This document shows positions 23,025 to 31,093 of a stretch of DNA of 64,000 bases, piece by piece. The stretch lies in the IMG/VR virus record IMGVR_UViG_3300042455_001850, positions 124,001-188,000 of that record; one strand, given 5' to 3'. The notes beneath the pieces are model-generated. The model had not been told where the DNA came from. It searched no databases and worked only from the letters and a program-made list of their open reading frames with translations. The stretch's first letter is position 1, and each line of letters starts with the position of its first letter. Source of the DNA: a virus. The position numbers and the translations under genes were made by a program.

Positions 23025-23534
23025 ATGGAACCAAAAAAGAAATTAAAAAAATTTAACGAATTTAAAGCCAAAAAAAAGAGTGAATTTGTATCACTTGGTA
23101 TTAATTACGTTGCTTATGAACCGATGAGACAAAATAGGTATCTGATGGAATTTCCTCTTGGTGACACTATGTTTAATTGTCTTGTTAATTGTGAATTGCC
23201 ATCAGTTTCTATAACAAGAGGACACCGAGAATTTGATATGTACCGACCACAATGGCAACCCGTACAGGTTGTGATTAGAGATGTTATTGGTGATGAAACT
23301 CATAGAAATTTATTTTACAGTAGAATTCGTGATTGGTTTAATGATTATAATATTACTGGAAGAAAAATTAATTCAACCATATCAAGGTTAGACCCAACAG
23401 GTGTTGTTATTAGTAGATGGGATTTAAGAGGTTGTTTTTGTAGTTCTTTACACTATAGTAATACTTACTTAGATTTTGAGCAACCCGAATTAGAAATAAC
23501 TTTACATTACGATTATTGTACTATTGTTATGTAG
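23025..23534 (+). CDS. Tail tube-like protein (T4 gp19 type)
   Basis: 169 residues. After a Lys-rich 20-residue lead, NRYLMEFPLGDTMFNCLVNC, then QWQPVQVVIRDVIGDETHRN and DLRGCFCSSLHYSNTY before a final ELEITLHYDYC follow the strand order of phage tail tube proteins of the gp19 group (length near 163-175). The evidence is fold-level resemblance rather than a unique motif. It is the only clearly structural gene in its neighbourhood. Confidence 0.5.
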   Translation: MEPKKKLKKFNEFKAKKKSEFVSLGINYVAYEPMRQNRYLMEFPLGDTMFNCLVNCELPSVSITRGHREFDMYRPQWQPVQVVIRDVIGDETHRNLFYSRIRDWFNDYNITGRKINSTISRLDPTGVVISRWDLRGCFCSSLHYSNTYLDFEQPELEITLHYDYCTIVM

Positions 23535-23550
23535 ATTAATTATTTATTAT

Positions 23551-23558
23551 TACTTTTG
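23551..23558 (+). promoter_or_regulatory. TACTTTTG promoter
   Basis: 11 bases before ATG 23570. Confidence 0.55.
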
Positions 23559-23569
23559 TAAAAAAAAAT

Positions 23570-24331
23570 ATGCCAGAATTAGCTGAGGTAAAAATAATGT
23601 CTGAATATATAAATTATGTTTCAGATAAAAGAACTTTCAACAAAGTTAAAAAATCACCACAAAACAAAAATCCTGAATTAATAATTGGGGGTGAGTTCAA
23701 AATAAAGGCTCACAACCGTGGTAAAGAATTGATATTACAAATTAATAATAAAAAGTTATTGTGTAATATGGGGATGTCGGGTAATTGGGTTTTTGTTAAA
23801 ACAGGAGAAGAACCCAAACACGCTCATCTAATGTTTGATACCACAGATGGTTATACACTTGCCTTAGTTGATTTTAGGCGTTTTTCTAGATGGAAATGGG
23901 TCGAAGGTTGGTCTGATAACCGTGGTCCTTGTATGTTAACCGAATGGGATGATTTTGTTACCAATCTAAAAAACAATTCACACAAAAAAATATTCGATAA
24001 ATCAATCTATGAATTGATGTTAGACCAAAAATATTTTAACGGTTTGGGCAACTATCTACGTGCCGAAATATTAGACCGCTCTAACCAAAACCCTTTTGTA
24101 TCTTCTAGGGAGTCAATCAACAACCAATTAATGTTAGAACTTTGTAGAGATATTGTAATGGAGGCATACCAATTAGGCGGTGGACAACTTTTACAATGGA
24201 CTAACCCTTACTTTGATGACAAGGTTACTTTTAGAGAATGGTTACAATGTTATGGGAAAAAAGAAAAAATTGTTGATTCAAAAGGACGTACATTTTGGTT
24301 TGATAGAAAATATAAAACCTCTCTTACTTAA
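23570..24331 (+). CDS. Fpg/Nei-type DNA glycosylase, zincless
   Basis: 253 residues. MPELAEVKIM gives the catalytic Pro2-Glu3; GMSGNW and the H2TH segment YFNGLGNYLRAEIL (Asn-Tyr-Leu-Arg-Ala-Glu) are intact. The C-terminal finger reads CYGKKEKIVDSKGRTFWFDR: the four zinc Cys are absent but the strand layout and an Arg remain, as in zincless fingers of NEIL1-like enzymes. Removes oxidised bases with AP-lyase action. Own host-like promoter. Confidence 0.9.
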   Translation: MPELAEVKIMSEYINYVSDKRTFNKVKKSPQNKNPELIIGGEFKIKAHNRGKELILQINNKKLLCNMGMSGNWVFVKTGEEPKHAHLMFDTTDGYTLALVDFRRFSRWKWVEGWSDNRGPCMLTEWDDFVTNLKNNSHKKIFDKSIYELMLDQKYFNGLGNYLRAEILDRSNQNPFVSSRESINNQLMLELCRDIVMEAYQLGGGQLLQWTNPYFDDKVTFREWLQCYGKKEKIVDSKGRTFWFDRKYKTSLT

Positions 24332-24401
24332 AAAAATTAAAATAATCAAACCTTTTTTAAAAAAAATATTAACAAAATATTGATTATTTAAAAATTTAAC
24401 A

Positions 24402-24409
24402 TATCTTTG
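24402..24409 (+). promoter_or_regulatory. TATCTTTG promoter of a tRNA-like gene
   Basis: Seven bases before the 5' end of the RNA. Confidence 0.65.
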
Positions 24410-24415
24410 TATTAA

Positions 24416-24538
24416 AGTGAGTGGTGGAGAGCATACACGGTCCCATGACGGTGGGATTGGTTTCCCTAAATAAGGTTGTCGGATGAAAAACCGAAACACG
24501 AAAAGATTCATCGGAGGGTTTAATTCCCTCCCTCACTG
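24416..24538 (+). tRNA. Class II tRNA-like RNA, about 122 nt
   Basis: Acceptor AGTGAG/CTCACT, D stem GTG/CAC, T arm GAGGG-TTTAATT-CCCTC. The middle holds a TCCCA/TGGGA stem with a six-base loop TGACGG (or GTCCC/GGGAT with eight), then about 55 extra bases with GGATGA/TCATC pairing. A strong terminator follows. Confidence 0.5.
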
Positions 24539-24548
24539 TTCAAAAACA

Positions 24549-24577
24549 AAAAAGGGACCTTCGGGTCCCCTTTTTTA
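24549..24577. terminator. Bidirectional terminator
   Basis: GGGACC-TTCG-GGTCCC with A run before and T run after; serves the tRNA-like RNA and the minus-strand gene. Confidence 0.85.
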
Positions 24578-26470
24578 TATTCTACTATAAAGGTCTTCTA
24601 AAAAATATTCTTTCATATCTGAATTGGTGGCGTAATCACTGTAATGTGGGCTTAAATCTTCATTTTCTTCGTCCAAGACATCAGCATAGAAATCATTAAA
24701 ATAAGACCAATGACCAAATGGTTCATCTATACATTCTTCACAAAAACTTTCAAAAGCTTCTATTTCATCTGCATGTTCTGTAGTGTCATAATGTCTTTCA
24801 GGGTCATAATATTTTTTACAACTGTCCCAACATCCAGATATTTTGTTTTTTATTACATCTAAAATTAAATCTGTAGATTCAAAAACAAGATTATTATTTT
24901 CCCATATAGGTTGACCTAATAAATCTTTAATACTATCTACAGCTGTAGTGTAAATACCACTAGATACAGCATTGTTATATGAACTTGCATAAGCCCAACC
25001 TAATTCCATTTTTAAATCATCAAACATTTCGTCTTCATTTATCAGGTCACCCATTAAATCATCATCTAATAACATGTCTTCCCTAAATGGTTCACCGTTT
25101 TCCAATTCTCCGTCTATAAAACCACCTTTCCTAATATATTTTTTTATATACTCTAAAGCTTTTTGGTCATCTGTAACCAAATCCCACACATTACTTTTCC
25201 ATTCACGACCAATAAGGTCACTGGCTGAGTAAGGTTCCCAATAATCTTCATCACAAAAAACAGCTTTGGCTAGATACCTATTCATATAACTGTAACCACC
25301 ATCATTATCTTCAAATAATCGTATAAGGTCACACCAATCACCAGCAATAAAATATAATTTACCACTTCGATATTCTATATCTATAAATTGACCAGCAATA
25401 TAAGGACCAACTATTTCTATAGGGAATGTTTGGTATCTATTATAAATTTGTGCCGGAGTTAAATCAGTTTTTACTTCAATTTCTTTAGCCCAACCCCAAT
25501 CATCTTCTTCAGATTCATTTAATTTATTTCCTTGGCTGACAACTATTAAATCCTCCCAACTGTAACTATTTGTACGACCAATCCATTTAACTTGTATGGG
25601 TAAACTATCACCAAAAGTCGTGTAAACGTCATTAATGATACCCACTTCTTCTATTGGATTATCTTCATCGTCGGCATTATAAAATCTTGAATTTTCAGAT
25701 ATTCTAACGTTAAAACCAAGAACATCTGTCAATTCATAACCTAAATCTTTAAAATCTTTAAGTGGTGTTTCAATATCACCCCTCATCCAATCAATGTCAT
25801 CTAATTCTTTAGATTCATTCATTGTTTTTGGTTCTAATGGTGGACTTAATAAGAACTTTTGATTAATCCAATTTCTCAATTCATTCTCAACAAAATATTC
25901 TGGAACTGGTTCTGAATCTGGTTTTGATGCTGCTAATTCAGATATATATCTAGCAAATTTAATTTTGAATTTTCTATCCATCATATGTAACAAACCATCT
26001 GAGATAAAAAATATTTTTGATATGGGGTCTTCGTGAGGGATATCACCCTCAACAGCATCCATAACATGAATTAAAGTTCTACCCCACCATTTTTTATAAC
26101 CTCTAGTATCTTCTAATCCTGGTTTTATTATTTTATTGAAAGCCCTAATAGAACTACCAACAAAACCGGCCACAGCTATTTGTGGAAAAAACCACGGTAT
26201 CAATCTTATTAAGGCTTTATAAACCCCCTCACCGATATCGTATGTTAAATTTTTATTTTGAGCAGTTTCAACTAAAGTTCTTAATTGACCAAAAGTGATT
26301 GGGCCCTGTTTTTTACAAAACTGTTCTTTTTCACAAACATCTGAAATAACTTTTTGAGATGGAGCAACAACACCCTTAGATGGTTCAGTATGTTTTGGTA
26401 AATCTATTAGGTTTGAGTTGTCTAACTCTTCCTCAGTTTCCTTTAATATTTTTCTAATGATTTCTTTCAT
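24575..26470 (-). CDS. Large propeptide protein with repeated ES..W modules
   Basis: 631 residues. N terminus MKEIIRKILKETEEELDN is a propeptide of the (I/L)-x-E type. Residues about 85-120 hold hydrophobic stretches (ALIRLIPWFFPQIAVAGFVG) that could enter a membrane. Two internal segments, TMNESKELDDIDWMRGDIE (about 215) and KLNESEEDDWGWAKEIE (about 316), repeat the N-terminal layout of other late proteins and could be further cleavage sites. The C-terminal 250 residues are very acidic. Promoter AATATTTAT at 26477-26485. Predicted virion-internal; activity unknown. Confidence 0.7.
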   Translation of the reverse strand: MKEIIRKILKETEEELDNSNLIDLPKHTEPSKGVVAPSQKVISDVCEKEQFCKKQGPITFGQLRTLVETAQNKNLTYDIGEGVYKALIRLIPWFFPQIAVAGFVGSSIRAFNKIIKPGLEDTRGYKKWWGRTLIHVMDAVEGDIPHEDPISKIFFISDGLLHMMDRKFKIKFARYISELAASKPDSEPVPEYFVENELRNWINQKFLLSPPLEPKTMNESKELDDIDWMRGDIETPLKDFKDLGYELTDVLGFNVRISENSRFYNADDEDNPIEEVGIINDVYTTFGDSLPIQVKWIGRTNSYSWEDLIVVSQGNKLNESEEDDWGWAKEIEVKTDLTPAQIYNRYQTFPIEIVGPYIAGQFIDIEYRSGKLYFIAGDWCDLIRLFEDNDGGYSYMNRYLAKAVFCDEDYWEPYSASDLIGREWKSNVWDLVTDDQKALEYIKKYIRKGGFIDGELENGEPFREDMLLDDDLMGDLINEDEMFDDLKMELGWAYASSYNNAVSSGIYTTAVDSIKDLLGQPIWENNNLVFESTDLILDVIKNKISGCWDSCKKYYDPERHYDTTEHADEIEAFESFCEECIDEPFGHWSYFNDFYADVLDEENEDLSPHYSDYATNSDMKEYFLEDLYSRI

Positions 26471-26476
26471 TCTTAT

Positions 26477-26485
26477 ATAAATATT
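26477..26485 (-). promoter_or_regulatory. NATATTTAT-type promoter
   Basis: AATATTTAT on the minus strand, six bases before the start at 26470. Confidence 0.5.
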
Positions 26486-26507
26486 TTGCCAAACAAAAAA
26501 GTATGCT

Positions 26508-26515
26508 TATATTTG
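26508..26515 (+). promoter_or_regulatory. TATATTTG promoter
   Basis: 15 bases before ATG 26531, with TTTTGCC about 20 upstream. Confidence 0.65.
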
Positions 26516-26530
26516 TATAAATAATAAGTT

Positions 26531-26989
26531 ATGGTAAAGAATTTTATATATTTCATCGTTTTTGTTTTTACTTTTGTCCTTACTTCATGTAAGAAAGAAC
26601 CTAATAACCACAAAATAAAGTATGAGATTGAGTTTATTGAGGGTTGTCAATCAGGTAGTTCAAATGCTATTGATGTAAACTGTACACCACATTATAATGA
26701 TGTACCATCAGATTTACCTTATATTAATAAAACTCAAATACAACATGGGTTTATATGGAAGTATGAGTATTGGCAATTGCATGATGGTGACAAAGTATTT
26801 TTCAATGTTATGCCACAACAAGGATATCATTTTATTATGAGAGTTTATGTAGATGGTACATTGGTCTCGTATCGAGAAATATTAACAAGTTATGGTTCTT
26901 ATTATGTTACCACTACTTTAGATATTTGGGGTATCAATAACAAAGCTGATGTTGATAGTGGTGTTATAGAATTTATTTATTCAGAATAA
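26531..26989 (+). CDS. Lipoprotein
   Basis: 152 residues. Signal MVKNFIYFIVFVFTFVLTSC with lipobox LTSC and the Lys-Lys-Glu that often follows in Bacteroidota lipoproteins. The mature part is beta-rich (FFNVMPQQGYHFIMRVYVDG) like a small sandwich domain. Single gene. A host-envelope effect, for example superinfection exclusion, is possible but unproved. Confidence 0.78.
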   Translation: MVKNFIYFIVFVFTFVLTSCKKEPNNHKIKYEIEFIEGCQSGSSNAIDVNCTPHYNDVPSDLPYINKTQIQHGFIWKYEYWQLHDGDKVFFNVMPQQGYHFIMRVYVDGTLVSYREILTSYGSYYVTTTLDIWGINNKADVDSGVIEFIYSE

Positions 26990-27082
26990 CTTTTACTGTT
27001 TTAGTATATATTTAATAATGTTGACAACGTAATTTCGCCCCTCGTTAGTTTATTTAGATGGTAAGAGGTTGTTGGTGACAAA

Positions 27083-27117
27083 AAAGGGGACTTAATGTCC
27101 CCCTTTTTTTTTTTATT
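27083..27117. terminator. Terminator between converging genes
   Basis: AAAAGGGGAC / GTCCCCCTTTT around TTAAT, flanked by A and T runs. Confidence 0.75.
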
Positions 27118-28540
27118 AAATTTTTGTTGATTTTTCTTTTATAGTTTCTAAAACAGAAGTAGGTATATCTGATGTAGATTTACCAATGTAATCATCAAGG
27201 AAACCAGATTCAGTTTTAATACCATACATTGAAGTATCAGGTTGTACTTGTTTTCTTAGTTTCATCATGTTGATTGTTCTATATGATTCTGGGTCTAATG
27301 GGTCAACTTTAACTATCTTCTCAACTAAGTCTTCTGGATTAGATAAGAATACATAGAAAGAAGTTTGACCGTGTTTTGCTCTTTCTTCAGCACTCATAGA
27401 CCATTTTCTAAACAATACTTTACTATCTGTATTGTTTATTTGTTTTGCGTCAACTACTTTAGATAATTCATATTTTTGGTCATCTGTCAATTCCTTATTC
27501 AAGTCATTCATAACATCAATATTATTAAGAATAGATGGATTGAATTTAACTAAAGTCATTTTTTGTAACTCTGTTAAATGTTCTTGCATTTGTTTATAAT
27601 CATTAGCGTTAACTGTACCTTTGACGTAGTTAGTGATAAAGTCCATTTTTTGTTTATCATTAAGGTCAGACGCTAAAATACTAAAAGCTTTAGAGTTAAG
27701 TCCACCTTTTTTAATAATTTTACTAATCACGTTAGTTTTTTGTTCAGGTGTAATATAATCTTTAAATTTAGCGTACTCATCAAATTTAGGGTCATCAAGG
27801 AAAGAAGCTATTTTTATAGCTAATTTTTTCTTAGTGTGTGAAGGATTAAAAGCTTCCACAACCGCCATCATATCAGGAGTCACCCAATAAGGTGCGTTAC
27901 TGTGTGAATCATCTCGTGCATCCCACCAAGTTAAATCTCTACCATTACCATCAAATCTCCATTGTAAAGCGTATTTGTAATGTGTACTATCACTATTAAC
28001 TAAATTATTGTTAATAAAAAAGTAGAAATTTGAGTGTTCACTATAGGAGTCAAAATAAGTATTTAAATTATTATCACCACTTTTACCAGCTATACACCAC
28101 TTAGACCCAGCACCATATTTACATGAAGCTTCAACTGTGAATGGTACGTAAATCACAACACCATCTTTGTCATAAATTTTTGTCGCTTCTTTAGAAATTC
28201 TTTTGTCTTTTTCATCTTTTAAAGCTTGAGCAACAACATCATTTAATTCAGATAAAGATTTATAAGTATTAATATCTTTTTGTTTAATTCTAGGTAATAG
28301 TCTATGATAGTCCACTACAGCTTTAGCTATTTGGTCAGCCATTGGTATACTGTCATCTTGATTTTTACCTAAAGCGGTTTTAATCATCCAGTCAAGATAT
28401 TTGTTATTTCCTGATGGGTCAACCTCAACAAACATATCAACAAGTTCGGTATGGTCTTCACCATATTTTTTAATTACATCTTCTCTTCTACCTTCTAATA
28501 ATATAGTAGATTCTAAAATTTGAGATAAGTTAAATTTCAT
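27116..28540 (-). CDS. Propeptide protein, WCT-motif family member A
   Basis: 474 residues from ATG 28540. N terminus MKFNLSQILESTILLEGRRE ends in L-L-E before Gly. Family features: a repeat-like N-terminal block EDVIKKYGE ... VDPSGNNKYLDWM, then YDKDGVVIYVPFTVEASCKY and GAGSKWCIAG near 155. The WC pair is followed by a region of aromatic strands. The C-terminal half is helical. Four further members lie at 29889, 33140, 36995 and 49373. Role unknown; the invariant Cys could be catalytic. Confidence 0.75.
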   Translation of the reverse strand: MKFNLSQILESTILLEGRREDVIKKYGEDHTELVDMFVEVDPSGNNKYLDWMIKTALGKNQDDSIPMADQIAKAVVDYHRLLPRIKQKDINTYKSLSELNDVVAQALKDEKDKRISKEATKIYDKDGVVIYVPFTVEASCKYGAGSKWCIAGKSGDNNLNTYFDSYSEHSNFYFFINNNLVNSDSTHYKYALQWRFDGNGRDLTWWDARDDSHSNAPYWVTPDMMAVVEAFNPSHTKKKLAIKIASFLDDPKFDEYAKFKDYITPEQKTNVISKIIKKGGLNSKAFSILASDLNDKQKMDFITNYVKGTVNANDYKQMQEHLTELQKMTLVKFNPSILNNIDVMNDLNKELTDDQKYELSKVVDAKQINNTDSKVLFRKWSMSAEERAKHGQTSFYVFLSNPEDLVEKIVKVDPLDPESYRTINMMKLRKQVQPDTSMYGIKTESGFLDDYIGKSTSDIPTSVLETIKEKSTKI

Positions 28541-28541
28541 T

Positions 28542-28952
28542 TTATTTCTTTTTTTTATAAATATCACCTTTCCGCTTAAATTTCCTTAAAACTTTATGTG
28601 ATTCTTCAGTTATTTTATATCCTTTCCTTATGTTATCCTCTGAAGGTATAAATCTTAGGTTAGAAATACCCCCTATTTTTTCGGGTGGGATGTTATTATT
28701 GTAACCGTAAATTATTGGTACCGTGTGGTCCAAATGATAACAGGAAGGTCCCCTAAAACACCGTTTGTCATAGTTTATTAATTTAAAAAGTGGTTGTGAT
28801 TCAGTTATAACCCATACTTTTATATAATAAAGTCTTTTTTCTAAATCTTTTATAGCATTTAATTTACGTTTTTTGAGGTGTGGGTTTTTTCTAACCAAGA
28901 CTCTACATTCCTGAATTAACTCAAGGTCCTTTTTACTTTTAGGTATAGCCAT
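28542..28952 (-). CDS. HNH-type endonuclease
   Basis: 136 residues. SCYHLDHTVPIIYGYNNNIP, then ISNLRFIPSEDNIRKG carry the His-Asp-His and Asn residues of an HNH core; a single Cys pair (CFRGPSC) precedes. N terminus basic. One base upstream of the WCT gene. GATATTTAT (28557-28565) inside its end serves that next gene. Confidence 0.7.
   Translation of the reverse strand: MAIPKSKKDLELIQECRVLVRKNPHLKKRKLNAIKDLEKRLYYIKVWVITESQPLFKLINYDKRCFRGPSCYHLDHTVPIIYGYNNNIPPEKIGGISNLRFIPSEDNIRKGYKITEESHKVLRKFKRKGDIYKKKK
28557..28565 (-). promoter_or_regulatory. NATATTTAT-type promoter
   Basis: GATATTTAT on the minus strand, 16 bases before ATG 28540. Confidence 0.45.
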
Positions 28953-28989
28953 TTACTTATTTTAATGTATACATATAATTATATAAAAA

Positions 28990-29184
28990 TTGTATATTAT
29001 GAATAATGAACAAAAGGCAAAAATTTACGACCAAATACTTAGAGAACATGATGAAATGGCTAGACAAGTATCGGCTATAAAAAATAAATTTGATTTAACT
29101 AGAGAAGATGAAAAACAAATGGAATCTTTAAAAAAAGAAATGGATTTATTACAAAGAAAAGCAATGTCTTTAGGTAGTCTTTAA
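28990..29184 (+). CDS. Small coiled-coil protein
   Basis: 63-64 residues, fully helical heptads (MARQVSAIKNKFDLTREDEK). ATG at 28990 or 28999. Sits alone between a minus-strand block and tmRNA. Confidence 0.6.
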   Translation: MYIMNNEQKAKIYDQILREHDEMARQVSAIKNKFDLTREDEKQMESLKKEMDLLQRKAMSLGSL

Positions 29185-29207
29185 TTTGATTATTTAATAT
29201 TTATTCT

Positions 29208-29215
29208 TATATTTG
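29208..29215 (+). promoter_or_regulatory. TATATTTG promoter of tmRNA
   Basis: TATATTTG 20 bases before the mature 5' end. Confidence 0.7.
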
Positions 29216-29220
29216 TAAGA

Positions 29221-29229
29221 GTTCTTTGA
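29221..29229 (+). promoter_or_regulatory. boxA-like antitermination site 4
   Basis: GTTCTTTGA between tmRNA promoter and tmRNA. Confidence 0.6.
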
Positions 29230-29235
29230 ATTATT

Positions 29236-29628
29236 GGGGGTGTTTTTGGATTTGACTGGTTAACGATTGGTAATGGGTAAGCATGTCGTGAAATAATACT
29301 ATCACGTTAATACACGTATTGAAACTTCAAACGGCGACGTATTCGCAAACGCAACTGTAGGTCACTTTGTGACTGAAGGTGCAACAGTAGCTGCCTAATC
29401 ATATTAGGTGTTACTACGGGGTCGGCAGACATATAACCTAGCAACAGAAGTCGTAGTTGTGGTGGATTATCATTGAACCCAAAATCGAATGATACCCATT
29501 GTTTGTTGATTTACAATGGTAAATAATAAATCAAATATTTTGTCCATTTAGATTAAAATGGAATAAGCATGTAGAAGACGTTAGTAATGTAACGCAGGAC
29601 GAGGGTTCGAAACCCTCCACCTCCACCA
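29236..29628 (+). ncRNA. ssrA: tmRNA with unusually long tag
   Basis: GGGGGTGTTTTTGGATTTGA at the 5' end pairs with CACCTCC at the 3' end, T arm GAGGG-TTCGAAA-CCCTC, then encoded ACCA. Tag frame from GGC at 29333 to TAA at 29396: 21 codons starting GDVFANATVG and ending GATVAA, about twice the usual Bacteroidota tag (GENNYALAA type). A GTCAC/GTGAC hairpin lies inside the frame and the TAA falls in a CCTAAT/ATTAGG helix as usual. Rescues stalled ribosomes and adds a degradation tag. Confidence 0.93.
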
Positions 29629-29636
29629 AAATTAAT

Positions 29637-29665
29637 CCTCAGTAAAATGGGGGTTTTTTATTTTA
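29637..29665 (+). terminator. Weak terminator after tmRNA
   Basis: CCTCA / TGGGG stem with loop GTAAAA and T run. Confidence 0.45.
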
Positions 29666-29719
29666 AATAAATTTATTACACTTGAAAAATGATAATTAAA
29701 TAATTATATTTAAATAAAA

Positions 29720-29870
29720 GTGGGATAACTTGTGTAGGTGCCACAGAGTTCTGCAGACTCACTACACTCTAACTGTTTCCTTGTTTAGAAAAACAAGGTG
29801 GTGGAATCCGAAAGATATTATATCCATTCGGCCCTATTAAGACTCACAGAAATGTGGGTCTTTTTTTTTG
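29720..29870 (+). ncRNA. Structured RNA of unknown family
   Basis: GTGTAG/CTACAC (29732-29767) enclosing GAGT/ACTC, a perfect CCTTGTTT-AGAA-AAACAAGG hairpin (29779-29798), CCGAA/TTCGG (29808-29831), and a terminator AGACTCACA/TGTGGGTCT (29840-29861) with nine T. No ORF. Size about 150 nt. 6S-like or regulatory RNA are both possible. Confidence 0.6.
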
Positions 29871-29875
29871 TACAG

Positions 29876-29884
29876 TATATTTAT
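29876..29884 (+). promoter_or_regulatory. NATATTTAT-type promoter
   Basis: TATATTTAT five bases before ATG 29889. Confidence 0.5.
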
Positions 29885-29888
29885 TAAT

Positions 29889-31064
29889 ATGAATATTAAA
29901 AAAATTATTTTAGAAGAAATTAAACGTTCACTTTTTGAGGGTATTGAACATATACAAAATCTTTATAAATCTTGGGCTAATAAGAAAAGTGGTAACCCTG
30001 AGGCTGCCATGAAAATAATGGATGATGTAATTGATAATAGAAGAAGTCTACCAAAAAAAGATTTTGCTAATTACAATTCTTATGAAGAATTATTAAAAGA
30101 TTTAAATCAAATTAAAAAGGCTAAAGCCCCTGATGATGTTACTAAGTTTTATGAAGATAAAGACTTGTTGGTAGTGGCAGCTAATACGTGGGAAGCGTCT
30201 TGTAAATATGGTGCGGGTTCTAAATGGTGTACAACTGCTAAAGATACTAGTTCATACTGGGATAGACATAATACTACTGGAACTGAATTCTTTTGGATTT
30301 TTAAAAACAAACCACAGGACGACCCAAATCATAAATTTTCTTACCATATTAAAGCAGGGGGTGGAACCGATTGGTGTAATGCAGTTAATAATTGTAAAAC
30401 AAATCCTCAAATTATAATTCATCTACATCCAAAATACGAACAAATTATTGAAAAATTAATGGAGTACCACAACTCAAGAAAAATGACGGCATCACCAGAA
30501 CAAATTGGTCGTATTAATTATAACTATATTAATGATTGGTTAACTAATAATGGACATGATTTTATTACAACATTTGAGGATTTAATAAATTTTAAGAGTT
30601 TTATTGAAAGTCACTCATATTTTATAATAAATAATGAAGTTATGGATGGATTATTTGACTCACCTGGTTTTGATCTGGAAGAGTTATTACACCTCGGTAT
30701 GGATAAGGAAGAGTTATATGATATGTTATTACAAGATTTGAATAATTCACCATTTAATGATTATTATATTGATAGAGATATGTTATTACGAGAATTAACC
30801 TATACGGTTAAATTAATATTAGGACAGAAGTATAATATTAACCCAGACCTACCCATTGGGGAAGAAATAGAGAGAGTGTTTGGCAGACCTTTAGAAATCT
30901 CAGATGTTTTAACTGAAGAAATAGTTGATGAATATGAAGAAGAATTTAATGAAATATTAGATGAAGTAGTAGGGTTTGAAATGAGTAACCATTATTATAA
31001 AGAAGCAGAATTATTTATTGGAGATTATTTAGAAGAATACAAAATAAAAAATAATCTTGATTAA
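29889..31064 (+). CDS. Propeptide protein, WCT-motif family member B
   Basis: 391 residues from ATG 29889. N terminus MNIKKIILEEIKRSLFEG offers I-L-E and L-F-E sites. FYEDKDLLVVAANTWEASCK then YGAGSKWCTTAKDTSSYW matches the family core. C-terminal half is helical and very acidic (DEYEEEFNEILDEVVG). Preceded by TATATTTAT and by the terminator of the structured RNA. Predicted virion-internal. Confidence 0.75.
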   Translation: MNIKKIILEEIKRSLFEGIEHIQNLYKSWANKKSGNPEAAMKIMDDVIDNRRSLPKKDFANYNSYEELLKDLNQIKKAKAPDDVTKFYEDKDLLVVAANTWEASCKYGAGSKWCTTAKDTSSYWDRHNTTGTEFFWIFKNKPQDDPNHKFSYHIKAGGGTDWCNAVNNCKTNPQIIIHLHPKYEQIIEKLMEYHNSRKMTASPEQIGRINYNYINDWLTNNGHDFITTFEDLINFKSFIESHSYFIINNEVMDGLFDSPGFDLEELLHLGMDKEELYDMLLQDLNNSPFNDYYIDRDMLLRELTYTVKLILGQKYNINPDLPIGEEIERVFGRPLEISDVLTEEIVDEYEEEFNEILDEVVGFEMSNHYYKEAELFIGDYLEEYKIKNNLD

Positions 31065-31079
31065 TTAAAAAAAAGATAT

Positions 31080-31087
31080 TATATTTG
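31080..31087 (+). promoter_or_regulatory. TATATTTG promoter of a small RNA
   Basis: TATATTTG with TTGATT about 20 bases upstream; no gene follows, only a structured RNA. Confidence 0.6.
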
Positions 31088-31093
31088 TACTGT

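Noticed and set aside
27000-27080. Possible small RNA between the lipoprotein and WCT member A
   Set aside because: Only the shared terminator is convincing; no promoter or further stem found.
29720-29870. Calling the RNA after tmRNA a 6S RNA
   Set aside because: No large central bubble framed by closing stems could be drawn; the fold is a row of separate hairpins.
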